Shown piece after piece: positions 1 through 12,300 of a stretch of DNA of 64,000 nucleotides (the first letter of the stretch is position 1; each line of letters begins with the position of its first letter). Source of the DNA: Campylorhamphus procurvoides (Eukaryota; Chordata; Aves; Passeriformes; Dendrocolaptidae); contig WBMV01000093.1 of the NCBI GenBank assembly GCA_013396655.1, positions 1,108,208 to 1,172,207 of the forward strand, read 5' to 3'. Under the pieces are notes generated by a model that did not search any database, was not told the origin of the DNA, and saw nothing but the letters and a program-made list of their open reading frames with translations. Both the position numbers and the translations under genes were made by a program.

Positions 1-2660
1 CACCAGCAATTTCTCTCCCATCTTCCCACCACTATTCTCCTGAGCTTTCAGTCACACTGTTTCCAGCCACCACATAAATCAACTAAGTGACCAAAAGAGG
101 CCAAAGCCCACCCAGTTTGCTTTGGCCACTGTGCTGGCTCTGCACAGTCCCACAAGTGTCCCATGTCCTGCTAAGCAGTGGGGGCCGTGAGGACACATCT
201 CTGCAGAGGAGGAGCCAGCCTGGAGGAACAACCTTTCTGCAACAGCATGGTCTTGAGCTGAGACCCCCATGGGCTGTGCTTCGCTCATACGCTGCTGTGC
301 TGCTGGGGGATGTCACTGCTCCCTCGGGAGCAGGCTGGTCCCCTGCCCTGGTGGTCCTGCCCTGCAAGCCCTGCTGGCAAAGCAGCCGAGCCACAGGAGC
401 CTGGCAGGCGGCAGGGATGGGCTGCCTGAGCCCACAGCAGGCTGGAAGCACTGGCACAAGTGCTGCTGGTACAGATGTGCATGTGAGAGGGACAGGGCTG
501 GTGTCCCCAACTGGGGAGGTGGGATGAGGAGCTGAGAGCAGTGCAGTGTCCAGCTGAATTAACCAGGTTCAGAAAAGGCACTTCCACTCTGGGAGCACAG
601 TTGTTTCCAGAGGCCTGCAGTGGGCAAAGGAAGAAGAGCTTGAGTTTTACAGTCAGCTGTAGACTAGAAGGGTCAAGAACCCCCTCCAGAGCTCACCAAG
701 GCAGCTTGTGCTTTGAATCTCTATCAGCCTGCTGTCAGCTGTTTCTGAAAGCACCAAGAAGTATCAGCGAGAATTAGTTTATGCATAACAAATCCAAGAA
801 AACTAAGCTTCTTATGAACCACTCAAAGAGACATAATGTGGCTGTGTGTGTCCTGTGATACCACTTGGGCCTCTGCATGTAAAATAATTTTAGAAAGAAT
901 TTTGTCAGGATGAGCAGGTTCTCACCACAAACCTTTGGGGTGCATTCTCCTTTCCTGGCACAAATAAAGATACAGGATTTTGAGTGAATTGACTAGTAAT
1001 TCTGTCATGAACTGATCTGCTTTCTCCTTCTTCCCTACCTCATGGTATTAATGATGGGAACAAGAGAGTTGTTATCAATCAAGGCAAGCTACATTGTGAT
1101 CTCTGCAACTGAAATCCATTTCAGATTGGAGGATAAAATGTGATTATATTTACACTTCCTTGACACAATTCAGGCAGCAAAATAACAGCCTTCTAGAGAC
1201 GTTTTTCTTCTTCATATTTAGATTTGTCGGTATTGTGGAGCTGTGTGAGAAGGGAGGGAACTGTTATAGCATCTGCGATTCAGTGATACATTTTAGTTGC
1301 CTTACAAATTAAGATGTTCAGTTTATTGGTCTTCCCATCTTTTTCATCTCCAGGTTCCTTGAATACTGTCCAGAGCATCCTCCAGATTGATGAGATTGCA
1401 TTTCAATCAATACAGCTCTATGTAAATCTATTTCTGCTTTTGACATATCCCATAAATTATTTCTACTTATAACCTTAATTGGTCTGTATTCATCACAGGA
1501 GATGGAATTTCTAACCCATGCAGCTGTTTACAAATTAAATTTGCAATTAATGAAGAAAGTATGAGAATAAGCACTTCATCCAACCACGATCTGAATTTGA
1601 AAAGGGTATAATCATGTTTTATATGGTCAGACTGTGCTTGGACATTTTTATGTTAAAGGTGTAGGCTCCAAAAAATCCCAGAAATGCAAAGACTGGCTTG
1701 ACCCAGACAGTCAACCCAAGTTTTGGTTTGACCTGCTGGTGGGAACAACCAGTATTACTCATAACAAAAGTCTCACTTCCAGTAGACAGCCATATGTTCT
1801 CTTCTCCTTCCAACACCAGCAATGATATTGAGCCCATCCATCCCACCCAGAGCACCAAGGAAGTCTCCCTTCTTACTTTACATTTGTGCCTGCCCCAGCT
1901 GGGCACAGTCAGAAACCCCCCAAGCTTTGCTCTAGAGTGAAAACAATCCTACTCTCAGAATTTCACATTTTTTTTTTAGGAATTGTATTACAATTTCTAA
2001 TGTATTTCCTGGACATTTACAAAGCATTTCATGGAAGGGCTGTCTCCTGTCAGCTCTCCAGATTCACAGAGACAGTTTTCAAATCAGTAACGAAACTGAG
2101 AACAGTTCAGTATTCTCCTCACAGCCACACACTATGTAGCAGGAGAGCTGTGAAAAGTTGAGTTAACCTAAAGCATCAATAGCAATTCTTAAGGAACAAT
2201 CATGTAGAATTACTGTTCAAACTTGATAATATACCATAATACACAGAGCTCATCTGCAGGATAGCACACTGAAACTGGGAAAGAATGAAAGCCCTTTCCT
2301 TCCTTTTACAACTGGAATTCAAGACCTCTTCACTGGCCAATTTTCTAATACCTGCAATTTTTATTTTCTTTTATTTAGTACTTCATTCTTCCCCATCTTC
2401 AGCAGACTGCCTTAGGCAAAGCTGTGCTCCTCCCCATTTCAGTTTTTCTCTCTTTTATCTTCATCACTTAGTGAATTTGAAATTACAGATTCCAATTAGG
2501 AACATAGCCTTGCCCTGCCACTTAGTACAGGCTCAGAAAACTCAGGAGAAAACACAGATAAAAAAATCAGTAGCTGAATTCCAATGTATTCACTGCTCAT
2601 GGACCCAATGTGACCAAGGTCTTTCTTAAGGACTTTCTTACAAGAATCAAAATCTTGAAT
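1..2660. other. Non-coding stretch, no gene seen
   Basis: About 150-540 is GC-rich and carries overlapping open frames on both strands. None resembles a known protein and none is flanked by convincing splice signals. From about 780 onward the sequence is AT-rich with frequent stops in all frames. I see no repeat that I can name here. Confidence 0.6.
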
Positions 2661-2749
2661 CTGTGGCTGACCCTGCCTGAGCAGGGAGATTGGACTAGAT
2701 GAACCACTGTGGTCCTTTCCAGTCTTACCCACTCTGTGATTCTGTGATT
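2661..2749 (+). repeat. CR1 LINE, 5'-truncated 3' end
   Basis: The segment reads as the extreme 3' end of a CR1 retrotransposon in sense orientation. A 'ggctgaccctgc' stretch leads into 'ggactagatgaacc', then a diverged version of the pyrimidine-rich 'ggtcctttccag' block, and it ends in the short direct repeat 'tctgtgattctgtgatt', the CR1 3' hallmark in place of a poly(A) tail. Only about 90 bases remain, so it has no coding capacity. It is diverged and probably old. Confidence 0.85.
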
Positions 2750-4728
2750 ATCTGCTAATGGAAGTTTATAATATCAATTATTAGAAATATTATAAATATC
2801 TAATGTATCCCTTCAGTAAAAAATGAGATACAGTGCTGCAAGATTCCTCAAGCAATGCAGCTGTAATACAACACAAGCGTGTCTACGTGTGTTAACGTGC
2901 ATTAAAAAAGGGCTCTGTGGCTAATAATAGACTGGGAACTAGTTGGACATGGGTTTTGGGAATCACACCAGCAGCTCTAGGAACCTGTCCGTTTCCAACA
3001 CCAGAAACAACTAAGAAACACCAGAAATCAAGTAAGCAACTAACTGCTCTTTGCTTTTGGAAAGAAAATGGGGTTCTGGTGCAGGAAGAAGCAAGGTGGA
3101 ATAAAGAGCAGCAACTGCTGAAGGGAATACTGAGGGTGAGAAGCTGGGAGTCAGTAAACAAGCAGACAGTTAAAGAGGAAGGTTAAGTGCAGGTTAAATA
3201 GAAAGGAGGTAACTAGAGGCTGAATCCTGGAGGAAAAAGAAGTGTTAAGCAGTAACACTGTGTGTGTGCATGTACATGTCTTGAGGGAAGTCTCTCCACT
3301 GCATTCTTACTCCCTCTTATATCCACAGAAAGGCCCTGCACACTTTGCACGTGGCCATGGCATCCACGGAAAAGTGCTGCAGGCTTGTGTAAATGCACAA
3401 GAGAGAAAATGCCAGGGAAAGCTTATGGGAGGGGTGAAGACTGTCTGAAAAAAAAAGGTAGAAGCTCCTTGCCTTGAGAAGGTATCTGAGACCTTGGCTC
3501 TGTGGTTACAAGCACTTTCTTGCTGGATCGGCTCAAGCCAAGGAATCCTCCTGATGGGGGGCAGATGAAGCTTCTTCAGCCCCCACTCCCAGGGGTCCTC
3601 CCTCGTTAGGGCAGCTGAGCAGCAGCACCCACGGGCTGCAAACAGCAGGGCTCTGTGGGACCATCTGGGTGAAGGTCACACTTGCCAAGCCCCCCACTCC
3701 ACACACAGCCCACGCCAGACCCCCACGCTGAGCTGGGACCCCCGAGCGGGCTGGGCAGGGCTCCGTCGCCTCCCCTCACCCTCCTTCCCAGCAGGGACCC
3801 TCAGTTGTCACTTACTTTTCAATCTCAGCCATTAACCCATTTTCTAACTTTACCAAGCCATCTATGAGAGGAATTAAATTCTCCCTGACACCAGTCTTGG
3901 AGGTGAGTGTGTTTTGGAAGAGCAGTAACTTTGCTAATGAAATGCTCTGCATGCCAGAGCATGCTTCCTCCATGCTTCACCACCATATGGTTAAATTTTC
4001 CCCACCATCAGATTTAATAAATAGTGTTTACAAATTCTTAGGCATGCCTCCCATGTAAAATCCACTAAACCCACAACAAATATACTTATCATGACATTAA
4101 TTTGGTTAGAGATTTTCTCAGAGTATTGACAGCCATATCTAATTTCTAAGGATTTATTTTTATTTCAAAATATATTAGAAACATTTTTTCTTTACCCACT
4201 ACAATTCCTTTATAATCTTGTTTCCTCCAAAGGCAAGGGGCAGCTGCTTTACAACCATCCACTGTCAGACTATATGCCCTCTAAAATATTCTTCAATAAT
4301 TAATATTTTATATTTATTCACAAGTAAGAACTTAAACTTTCTGACATGGATCTACAAAGCCCTAAGTTCATTCTTCCTACAGCTGAACACTGACATTTCA
4401 TGGTTCAAACACCACTCCCTGCTGGGAGATTATCTGCCACCATGGTCTAGATATTAATATCTCCAGTCTGTGAAGATTTAATAATCTTAAATATAAATTT
4501 TAATATAAATTCTCTCACTCATACTTGTTCCTTCTTAAAAATGAAACCATGCAGACAACTAAAAAGCAGAGACTTCAATTTATATTCAGAGCCAGTTTTT
4601 AATGCATTTGCTTCCTTAGTCAATCAATTGGCCTCTGCTAACAACAACATATCTGGACTAGTAGGGAACTGAGTGTCCTGCTGACAGATGCCTACATTTC
4701 GCTCGAAATATGAATGTCATCTACCAAA
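2750..4728. other. Non-coding stretch, no gene seen
   Basis: Unique-looking sequence. A C-rich patch at about 3570-3800 gives short open frames with proline-rich translations and no recognisable domain. The remainder is AT-rich. No repeat family is recognised. Confidence 0.55.
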
Positions 4729-4785
4729 TATATATGTGTATGTGTGTGTATATATATATGTATATGTGCATATATATATGTATAC
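4729..4785. repeat. Imperfect TA/TG dinucleotide microsatellite
   Basis: Alternating purine-pyrimidine tract that mixes TA and TG repeats over about 57 bases. It is likely to vary in length between individuals. Confidence 0.9.
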
Positions 4786-6999
4786 CAACAGTTTTAGAAT
4801 ATCAGTATAGATACTGATATTGTGGCAAATGAATGTTAACATCGCATGGATCTAACCCACAGCAAGTACCAGCACCTTTCCATCCTTCCAGGCTCCCTAC
4901 TTTGAGCCATGGATTCATCCTCACCTCTTTTATGGAGGAATACTGCCGTAAGAGGCTGCAATCAATGAGCAGCAGTTCTCTCATACAAACACCCATATGT
5001 CAGCAACAAGCAAGAGATTCCTACCACATTTACACTGTTAGAGAGTCCAGGGAAGTGTGAATTGTTTATGATGACGAGTGCATTCAGGAACAGTTCCCTT
5101 CTGTCAGGATTTCTCCTGATGGGACTTACTTCTTCTGAGATGAGGAACTCCATTCTGAAGATGTGTGAATTACTACTATTGAGTTAAAATGTGTGTAGCA
5201 ACTGGGAGAGAAATATCTAACCCAGGAACCAAGGACCCTCTGACATCTGAGGTGCTCTCAGATTGCTTTATGCTTCCCACATCAGCGTGTGCTCTCATGC
5301 CACAGATCCATAAACTAGGTTTGAAGGAGAGAGAGAAAATCTAATTCCTTGATTGCAATGACAGACTCTGTCAGATAAAACAGTACCTGAATTCATCCTC
5401 ACACCCCCTTTACCCTCCACCAACAACATGACAGCAAATGGAGACCAACACATCCTCCCCTAATAAATCTAACAACCTTTGTGTGGGGATTTTCCTGGAA
5501 AGGACAGAGGTTTTATGGGAGGAAATGTATAACTCATGGTCTCTGCTCAGTGCATTACCACCAGCCGTGCTGCATTGGTTTGCTGACCTGGGTCCATGAC
5601 TGGAGTATTTTCTAAAATGGGTATCTATCCAAAGATGGTGTCAAGGAAATATAAGTACCCAGAGGAGTCTCAGCAGAAGAGTGTAAATGAACTACTGGTA
5701 ATTTTCATACACTCCCCAGAATGAAAACTTCTTTACTTTACTCCTGATATTGTAATTAAGGTCAAATATCCAGGGCCAAAATTGCAGCTCACATGGAAAA
5801 TCATTGCTGTTTTGATTTAGACCACTTCAAAATGATGCCTTTTGGCTTGATTTTTCCAAATTCTGACTGATTTTCCAGCTGCTTTGGACAAGGGTTTCCC
5901 ACAGAACCAATGCTTCCCAGTGACAGAAAATGCTTGTGATGTACTTAAAAAGCCTGTCCCTCTGTGTATGTTGGGAACCAAACCACAGTGCAAACTGCAG
6001 CTTCCAAACAGGTGGCACCACCCTTTCTGCTGTGCCTGCACAACACCCAGCCCTGGGCAGGCCTGAAATCACAATGAATAGCAGCAGCTGTGCAAACATC
6101 GAGAAATGTGAAACAGTGGCACTTTGATTCTTGTGACAACATTCCTCTGAACCACAGCACAACCAAATCACAGCACAGCTACCCCATGGTCTCTGCTTCA
6201 TGACCCACACTGCTTTGGGCTGCAAGGGGCCACTGATGGGAGGAATTCAATATTGTTCTATGTTTGGCTAATGCAATAATCAGTACATGTGATTGTTCCT
6301 TTGCTCATGTGCTCAGTGCTGTTTGGAAAAAGAAAAGTCAGTGAAACATCATGGATATAAACATGTGCTATCTTCCCAAACATGGAAATGTTTTTTTTCC
6401 TTCCCTTAAATTCTCTCTGTGGCTTACCTATTCACTTCTGCTAAATACAACTTAGCTTTCATTTGGTCCACAGCCTCAAAGCCTTTATGTGCTTTCTGCT
6501 TCACTTCAGAAATTTTGCAAATAAATTGTTGTACTGGATTTGTTTTAAGAAAGCATTTGTTTGTTTTCAAATCATAGACTTGACTAAATGAAAAGGATAC
6601 AGCTCTGTGTTTTCTCACAGGCTGTTTGGGTTCCACTAATTGTTTGCTGCTGTATGTTTGAAGAAGATGAAGGAGATAGGATGGGGCAAAACTGCAGAGT
6701 GAACCTTGCTTCCAGGTCTTCATGGCCTGTTGCCTATGGACAGCACTGAGCCTACCCTCAGATGGGGGAGAGGGAGGTTCTCTCCTCCAACAACCTCCCC
6801 ATGTTCATGTCAAAAGCTCACCCTGATTTCAGCCAAAGGAGGATTCCCTGCACTATCAGCACCTAGTTTATCCTGTTTTTTGACACCCACTTTAGAAGAA
6901 GAATCATGACTTAACAGTGCCCATTGTTCTCTGTGGGCTTCAGAGGGAATTGGAACAGCTAGTTCACGTGAAGATGACAATGTAGTAGCTATTTTACTT
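4786..6999. other. Non-coding stretch, no gene seen
   Basis: The longest open frame (132 codons, minus strand, 5827-6225) has no recognisable motif and overlaps several others of similar length on both strands. I regard it as chance. No named repeat is seen until the RTE leader begins near 7000. Confidence 0.55.
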
Positions 7000-7762
7000 C
7001 TCCACGGACACCCCCTTGTTGTGGGGGAGAAGCTTGAGTGCCCTTATGAGGTTGTGAGCTGTGCTAGTGGTGGTACATGCCTATGGTAGGGTCTCCCATA
7101 GCACAGGTCTCAACTGAAAGGTCAGACAAAGTGTGTCCACGGGCAGGATGGGCTCGCTAGGTGCTCAGCAACCATCCTAGGAGAAGGACAACTCCAACTC
7201 CAAACCTGGGCCGATGGAGCTCGCTTAGCCCTGTAAGACCATCCATCTAAGAGAAGGACACTCTAACCAAACCTACATCCTGAGGACTTCGCTGTCACCA
7301 TCCAAGCTCACTTGCCCCTGGCAGATGAACCTTGGAGTAAAGGGTGGGGCCAGTTCTGTGCATGCTGAACCTCACCTGAAAAATCCACTGCACAGGCTCT
7401 AGGGATCTTCCCACACTCACAAAGCCCTGTAGCAACAGGTGAGGGATGAAATGGCAGGTGAGAAGGTGCACTGGAAGCCGCAGCCCCAACCCTGCATGCA
7501 GGTGGTTCAGGACATTGGTCACTCAAGAGTGACTTTGAGATGACAGTCTGGTTTGGCAGCATCCTGAATGACCAAGCAGCCTTTTCCAAGGAGAGCACTG
7601 CTTGCTCCACGTGGAGAGGGGCCTGGAAAAGGTGGCCTAACCAAAGTTCATCTCCACCCTTCACCCGGTTGGCTTGCCGTGGCCAACGGGCATCTTCCAT
7701 GTGGTCAAACAAAAGCAAACCCAAGAAGACAAAGGCTTACACCTGCCTCCAAAGGTGTGTCC
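7000..7762 (+). other. Leader / 5' untranslated part of RTE copy 1
   Basis: GC-richer than its flanks, and it leads directly into the endonuclease reading frame. It contains two short related blocks with 'gagaaggaca' (about 7170-7190 and 7251-7260). The exact left edge is not determined because I see no certain target-site duplication. The frame that runs through the endonuclease is already open from about 7568, so part of this segment may encode the N-terminal extension of the ORF. Confidence 0.55.
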
Positions 7763-7909
7763 AAATTAACTATTGCATGTTGGAACATCAGAACCATGCT
7801 GGACTCTGCGGATGGTGGACATCCTGAGCTTCATTCTGCTCTAATTGCCCACAAACTGTCCCAACTCAACATTGACATTGCTGCTCTCAGTGAAGTTCAT
7901 CTCCATGAG
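7763..7909 (+). pseudogene. RTE endonuclease domain, N-terminal fragment (copy 1)
   Basis: Encodes the start of an apurinic-type endonuclease, the enzyme that nicks target DNA for target-primed reverse transcription. The frame opens with 'KLTIACWNIRTML', where the Asn after Trp (codon at 7784) matches the metal-binding Asn of motif I. About 35 codons later 'IAALSEVHLHE' carries the catalytic Glu of motif II. The reading frame is intact up to the gap, so the later catalytic His and Asp residues cannot be checked. It lies upstream of the reverse transcriptase as in all RTE elements. Confidence 0.85.
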
Positions 7910-8664
7910 NNNNNNNNNNNNNNNNNNNNNNNNNNNNNNNNNNNNNNNNNNNNNNNNNNNNNNNNNNNNNNNNNNNNNNNNNNNNNNNNNNNNNNNNNNN
8001 NNNNNNNNNNNNNNNNNNNNNNNNNNNNNNNNNNNNNNNNNNNNNNNNNNNNNNNNNNNNNNNNNNNNNNNNNNNNNNNNNNNNNNNNNNNNNNNNNNNN
8101 NNNNNNNNNNNNNNNNNNNNNNNNNNNNNNNNNNNNNNNNNNNNNNNNNNNNNNNNNNNNNNNNNNNNNNNNNNNNNNNNNNNNNNNNNNNNNNNNNNNN
8201 NNNNNNNNNNNNNNNNNNNNNNNNNNNNNNNNNNNNNNNNNNNNNNNNNNNNNNNNNNNNNNNNNNNNNNNNNNNNNNNNNNNNNNNNNNNNNNNNNNNN
8301 NNNNNNNNNNNNNNNNNNNNNNNNNNNNNNNNNNNNNNNNNNNNNNNNNNNNNNNNNNNNNNNNNNNNNNNNNNNNNNNNNNNNNNNNNNNNNNNNNNNN
8401 NNNNNNNNNNNNNNNNNNNNNNNNNNNNNNNNNNNNNNNNNNNNNNNNNNNNNNNNNNNNNNNNNNNNNNNNNNNNNNNNNNNNNNNNNNNNNNNNNNNN
8501 NNNNNNNNNNNNNNNNNNNNNNNNNNNNNNNNNNNNNNNNNNNNNNNNNNNNNNNNNNNNNNNNNNNNNNNNNNNNNNNNNNNNNNNNNNNNNNNNNNNN
8601 NNNNNNNNNNNNNNNNNNNNNNNNNNNNNNNNNNNNNNNNNNNNNNNNNNNNNNNNNNNNNNNN
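7910..8664. other. Assembly gap (755 N)
   Basis: A run of unknown bases. It falls between the endonuclease start and the linker before the reverse transcriptase, and its length is close to what the missing endonuclease and linker would need. The interior of the repeat was therefore probably present but not assembled. The right edge lies exactly at 'gtccaag', the same point where copy 2 has its inversion junction. Confidence 0.95.
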
Positions 8665-9154
8665 GTCCAAGGCTCAGCAATTCAACACATTACACAACAT
8701 CCAGTGAAAAGTGAATTGGATCTAGCCCCTACTATGGAAGACACTCCTAAGGCCATTCAGCAGGTGAGAACTGGCAAGACAGCTGGGGTTGATGGAATCC
8801 CACCTGAAGTGTGGAAGCATGGAGGCCAAGCACTCCATGCTAAATTTCATAAGCTCATTGTGCCTTGCTGGGAACAAGGTGAACTACCATCAGATTTCTG
8901 TGATGCAGTCATCATCATCCTGTACAAGAAGAATGGAGAAAAATCAGACTGCTCAAATTACTGAGGTATCACTTTGCTCTCCATTGCTGGTAAAACCCTT
9001 GCAAGATTACTTTTGAACAGATTAGTACCCGCTATTGCAGAAGAACTTCTACCTGAAAGCCAATGTGGTTTCAGAGCCAGCAGGAGTACCACAGACATGG
9101 TATTTGTTCTCAGACAACTGCAAGAGAAGTGTAGGGAACAGAACAAAGGACTCT
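8665..9154 (+). pseudogene. RTE linker and N-terminal reverse transcriptase (copy 1), with in-frame stop
   Basis: Reading from 8665 the frame gives 'VQGSAIQHITQHPVKSELDL', then 'GKTAGVDGIPPEVWK' (RT motif 0/1 region), then 'KSDCSNY', a TGA stop at 8962-8964, and in the same frame 'GITLLSIAGK' and 'QCGFRASRSTTDMVFVLRQL' (RT motifs 1-2). The stop replaces the Arg codon of the conserved NYRGI motif and could arise from a single C-to-T change at a CpG. The fragment breaks off just before motif A, so the polymerase aspartates are absent. The same stop is present in copy 2. Not functional. Confidence 0.9.
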
Positions 9155-9323
9155 AACCCTAATACTGCCCTTGGAGACTTTCTGCTGTGCCTTTTGCAAC
9201 TAGATTTGCCTATCTCTTGGCAATCTTTGCCTATCTATTAGCCTTTTGAGCCACCAGCATGCTTGCAGCAAGCATGGGTAGAGCCCTTGCCAAATCTTCT
9301 TTTGTGAAGCCAAGCCATGATGA
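9155..9323 (+). other. RTE 3' terminal region with zinc-finger remnant (copy 1)
   Basis: After the deletion junction the sequence aligns with the last 150 or so bases of copy 2. It still encodes a decayed version of the C-terminal C2HC finger: Cys codons at 9186 and 9195, then a stop codon, and a short duplication of 'tttgcctatct' that widens the spacing between the Cys pair and the 'SHQHACSKHG' end. It ends in 'ccatgatgat', a short ATG/GAT tail instead of poly(A), as is usual for RTE elements. Confidence 0.75.
9258..9276 (+). promoter_or_regulatory. RTE 3' RNA hairpin (copy 1)
   Basis: The arms CATGCTTG and CAAGCATG pair perfectly (8 bp) around a 3-base loop CAG. It sits 40-50 bases from the element's 3' end, where the RT of many LINEs recognises its template. 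The counterpart in copy 2 keeps all eight pairs using two G-U wobbles. A role as RT recognition stem is inferred. Confidence 0.6.
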
Positions 9324-12300
9324 TTGGACTGATTAGTTCTTTTCCCAGTATTTTCCTTTATTATTTTAATCTTTAGCAAAAACATGGATCTTATTTGTAT
9401 CTGGTATATATCTGCAATTAGGCTTCCTGTTCCCATCCAGCCCAGAACCTCCAAAACTGATATCAACTGCACAGCTCACCAGAAAGGCACCTGGATCGTT
9501 CAACTCTTTTAAAGGTTGTCTCTACCATGGGTGTCCATTAACATTTTAAAGCAAGTTTCTTTTTTATACCTCAGTTTACACAATAGAAAATGGGGACAAA
9601 GATACTGAAACTGATGTCTGATGTCAAGATCTTGCAGGGGCTGTAGCAATGGTAATGTAATGGGTGCAAGTAGCAGAATGAGATCTGAATTCAGTGATTT
9701 CAAATGACTGATCAGAAGCTGTTGCTCAAACAGTAGATGAGAAAGAATGAGAGCTCAATAATATGAAAGCACAGAGCTCAGAACCTTTGAGGATATTGCT
9801 TGATACAGGGAAGAAAGTAATGTGAAGAATAACCTTGTAAATAGCGCCATCATAGAAAGATGTTTGTGAAAGGACAGGACAAAAGTGCTGGAGTCAATGG
9901 ATACATGCCACATTTGGTGACAAGGGTGTTTGCTTCTGTAACCCCAAATCATGTCAAGGTCAGGAAATAAAGTTCACAATATGAGCATGCTCTTGTTGTA
10001 GCACGCTTTGATCACACACAGGGGAAAGTGCTCCAGAAAGGAAGCACAGTCCTGTTTTATGCCATGATAACAGTAACCAGCACATTTCATAACTTCCCCT
10101 GGGCTTCAGCAATGGAACTGGCTCCTTCAGGTGAACAGCAGGGCAACAATTATTTTTAGTGGCTAGAAAACTAATCTGATGATCTTTTTGATGCCTTCTG
10201 ATTTACCTCAGAGTTAGTGGCCACCAGGGCTACAACTTCTCCTTCCTTGAAATATCTTTAGCATAAGGCAGTTTCATTCTGACAGAAAGACGCTCACCCA
10301 CAAAGTCCTTAAAATAGCACTTAATTTAGACATTCAGCTTACAAAATCAAGATGACAGGCAAGCTCAGTAGAAAATGATGTTGCTACTTCATATCCACGA
10401 CACAACACTGCTACGATAGCAATAACATGTGTACATTACAGATTGTCAATCCTGGAACAGCACAACGGGCATCTCTCTTAATCAGCTGCTAGTTATTCTT
10501 AGCTGGTCCCTAAACCAAACATTTAAACAGATGACCCTATTGAGAATGCTTCAGAAGTGGTTTAATGAGATCTTAAGAGCCTGATGTGCAACATTCCAAA
10601 GAATCGAGGGTTTCTGCTTGGCTTTAGAGAAGACTCGGCAGGTACCTGAAAGGGTGCAGCTTCCCCGTGCTCACCTATATGAGTCAGATACCCCTCCACA
10701 GCCATTGGGGAGAGCAGGAGGAAAGGGAAGCCACTGCTGATCTGCTGGATGCCACCCTCCATGGCCGTGTGTGTGTTTAAGGCAGGGCTGGGAGCTAATC
10801 CGTGTGCTGGTCTGAAGGTACATGCTTAGCCACTCAACTTCCTGAACTTGCACAATCTGCCTGACACAGCACCACCTATAGCTGTAAAAGCAGATGCAAA
10901 ACACAGCCCAGATGATCTGCTTGGAGTTCATTGTGCATGATGGATGTCTGAAAGCTGCTCCTGAGCCACTGTAATAGAGAAGGTAGTGATGCTGTGTGAA
11001 AACCTGCTGCTGGCAACCCACATCATTCTCTGCACCTCTAAGTTTCCAAAGGCACCTCACACTGACAACATACAACGCATCATTCTCTGAAAGAATAAAC
11101 ACACAGCCAAATAAGAAGAGAAATTCAAGTACACTATGGTATATAAATCTCTGGAGGATGCAGTATAGTCACCTTTTACTGAACCACGTGTAGACCAGCT
11201 CTGCTATACTACTCAGATGTCTTGAATGAATCTCTTCCTGGAAGATCATTGCACATAAAACAAATAAAAGTGGAGATATTTATCTCTTGAAATATCACTC
11301 CACCTTTCCCGAAATTATTCTGTGCACATCTGTGTGTACTGGACTGTATTGAAAAGATATGAACTGATCTCACTTTATCCCTTTTTTGTTGCTGTCAAGG
11401 TATTTTTAATCAGTTGTCCAGCATTACTAATCTTTGAATTTTCTCTTACAAGTTCCATTCAAAGTCAAGGCTTCCCTGTGCTCCGTGTGCACGAGGCCAT
11501 TCTCTCCTCAGCCACCCCACAGGTTACCCTCACATGGCACCTTCAAAGAACAGTCACTGCTTCTTGGACAGCAGCTCCTGTCTTTTTGAGGCTTCTGGGG
11601 GTTCCTCTGGAGTGACTGATATGGCTGTGCTTGCCTCTCTGCCCCAACCTCTGCTGTGTCCTACACCTAATTTTGCCCTTATTTCCTCCTTTTTCTTCAT
11701 GTAGGACTTGCAAAGTGCATTTCAGCAGTTCTGAAGAGTTCACTGCCTAGTTAGTCATTGCAGGCAATGCTTGAGAGAAAGGGATATTGCAACCCATGTT
11801 TAGCAACGGGGAAACTGGGGCACAACAGATTTGACTGTGCCAAACAGGAAGATGGAAGGGGAAGATGTAAGATTTGGATCCTACCTGAGACATCACAGCT
11901 ACAGAAATGTCCTTCTGGCTTACTGCAATTCTTTTAATCTGAATGCCCTTATCTTTACCTTTGGGTTTTTTCCTTGTAGATAATAGCTGTAATTAATTTA
12001 TAGCATTAAATATACTTTGAAATAAAAATTAAATAACAAATTACTAACCTGTTGCTTGCAACTCTCCTTTCAATGCACAGGAATTCCTAGTTTCACAGTG
12101 ATCACATCTAATGTCACAGACAATATCAAGTAGTGTTGGTAAACACTTTAAAAGAAAAATGTGACTTCATAAAATTATACTATTGATACAGAAAAATTTG
12201 CCTTTAAAAAAAAAAGACTGACTCAATCCCCCAGTGCTCATGCATCTGTGGAGTGCAAAGTTTTCTGGATTGCTCTTGAGTACCAGGATTTTTTTTACCC

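Larger units (their letters stand above)
7000..9323 (+). mobile_element. RTE-clade LINE (AviRTE-like), copy 1, internally incomplete
   Basis: A non-LTR retrotransposon in + orientation. In order it shows a leader (from about 7000), the N-terminus of an APE-type endonuclease, an assembly gap (7910-8664), the linker and N-terminal half of the reverse transcriptase (8665-9154), then a jump to the 3' terminal region (9155-9323). The left boundary is estimated; the right one is set by homology to the second copy at 57.3-58.8 kb, which ends in the same 'ccatgatg'. Over 490 aligned bases the two copies differ at about 18 positions with no indel. The piece between RT motif A and the C-terminus is missing, so this copy is dead. 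The RTE clade is clear from the encoded protein. The AviRTE name is inferred from host type and not from a database match. Confidence 0.85.

Noticed and set aside
87..587. Overlapping 90-146 codon frames on both strands in a GC-rich block
   Set aside because: No domain, no splice context, and competing frames in several phases; explained by low stop density in GC-rich DNA.
7568..8707. Continuous 379-codon frame through the N run
   Set aside because: Two thirds of it is unknown sequence; the real parts are the RTE endonuclease and linker and cannot be joined across the gap.
10671..11102. 143-codon minus-strand frame
   Set aside because: No recognisable motif or codon bias, and it overlaps other short frames.
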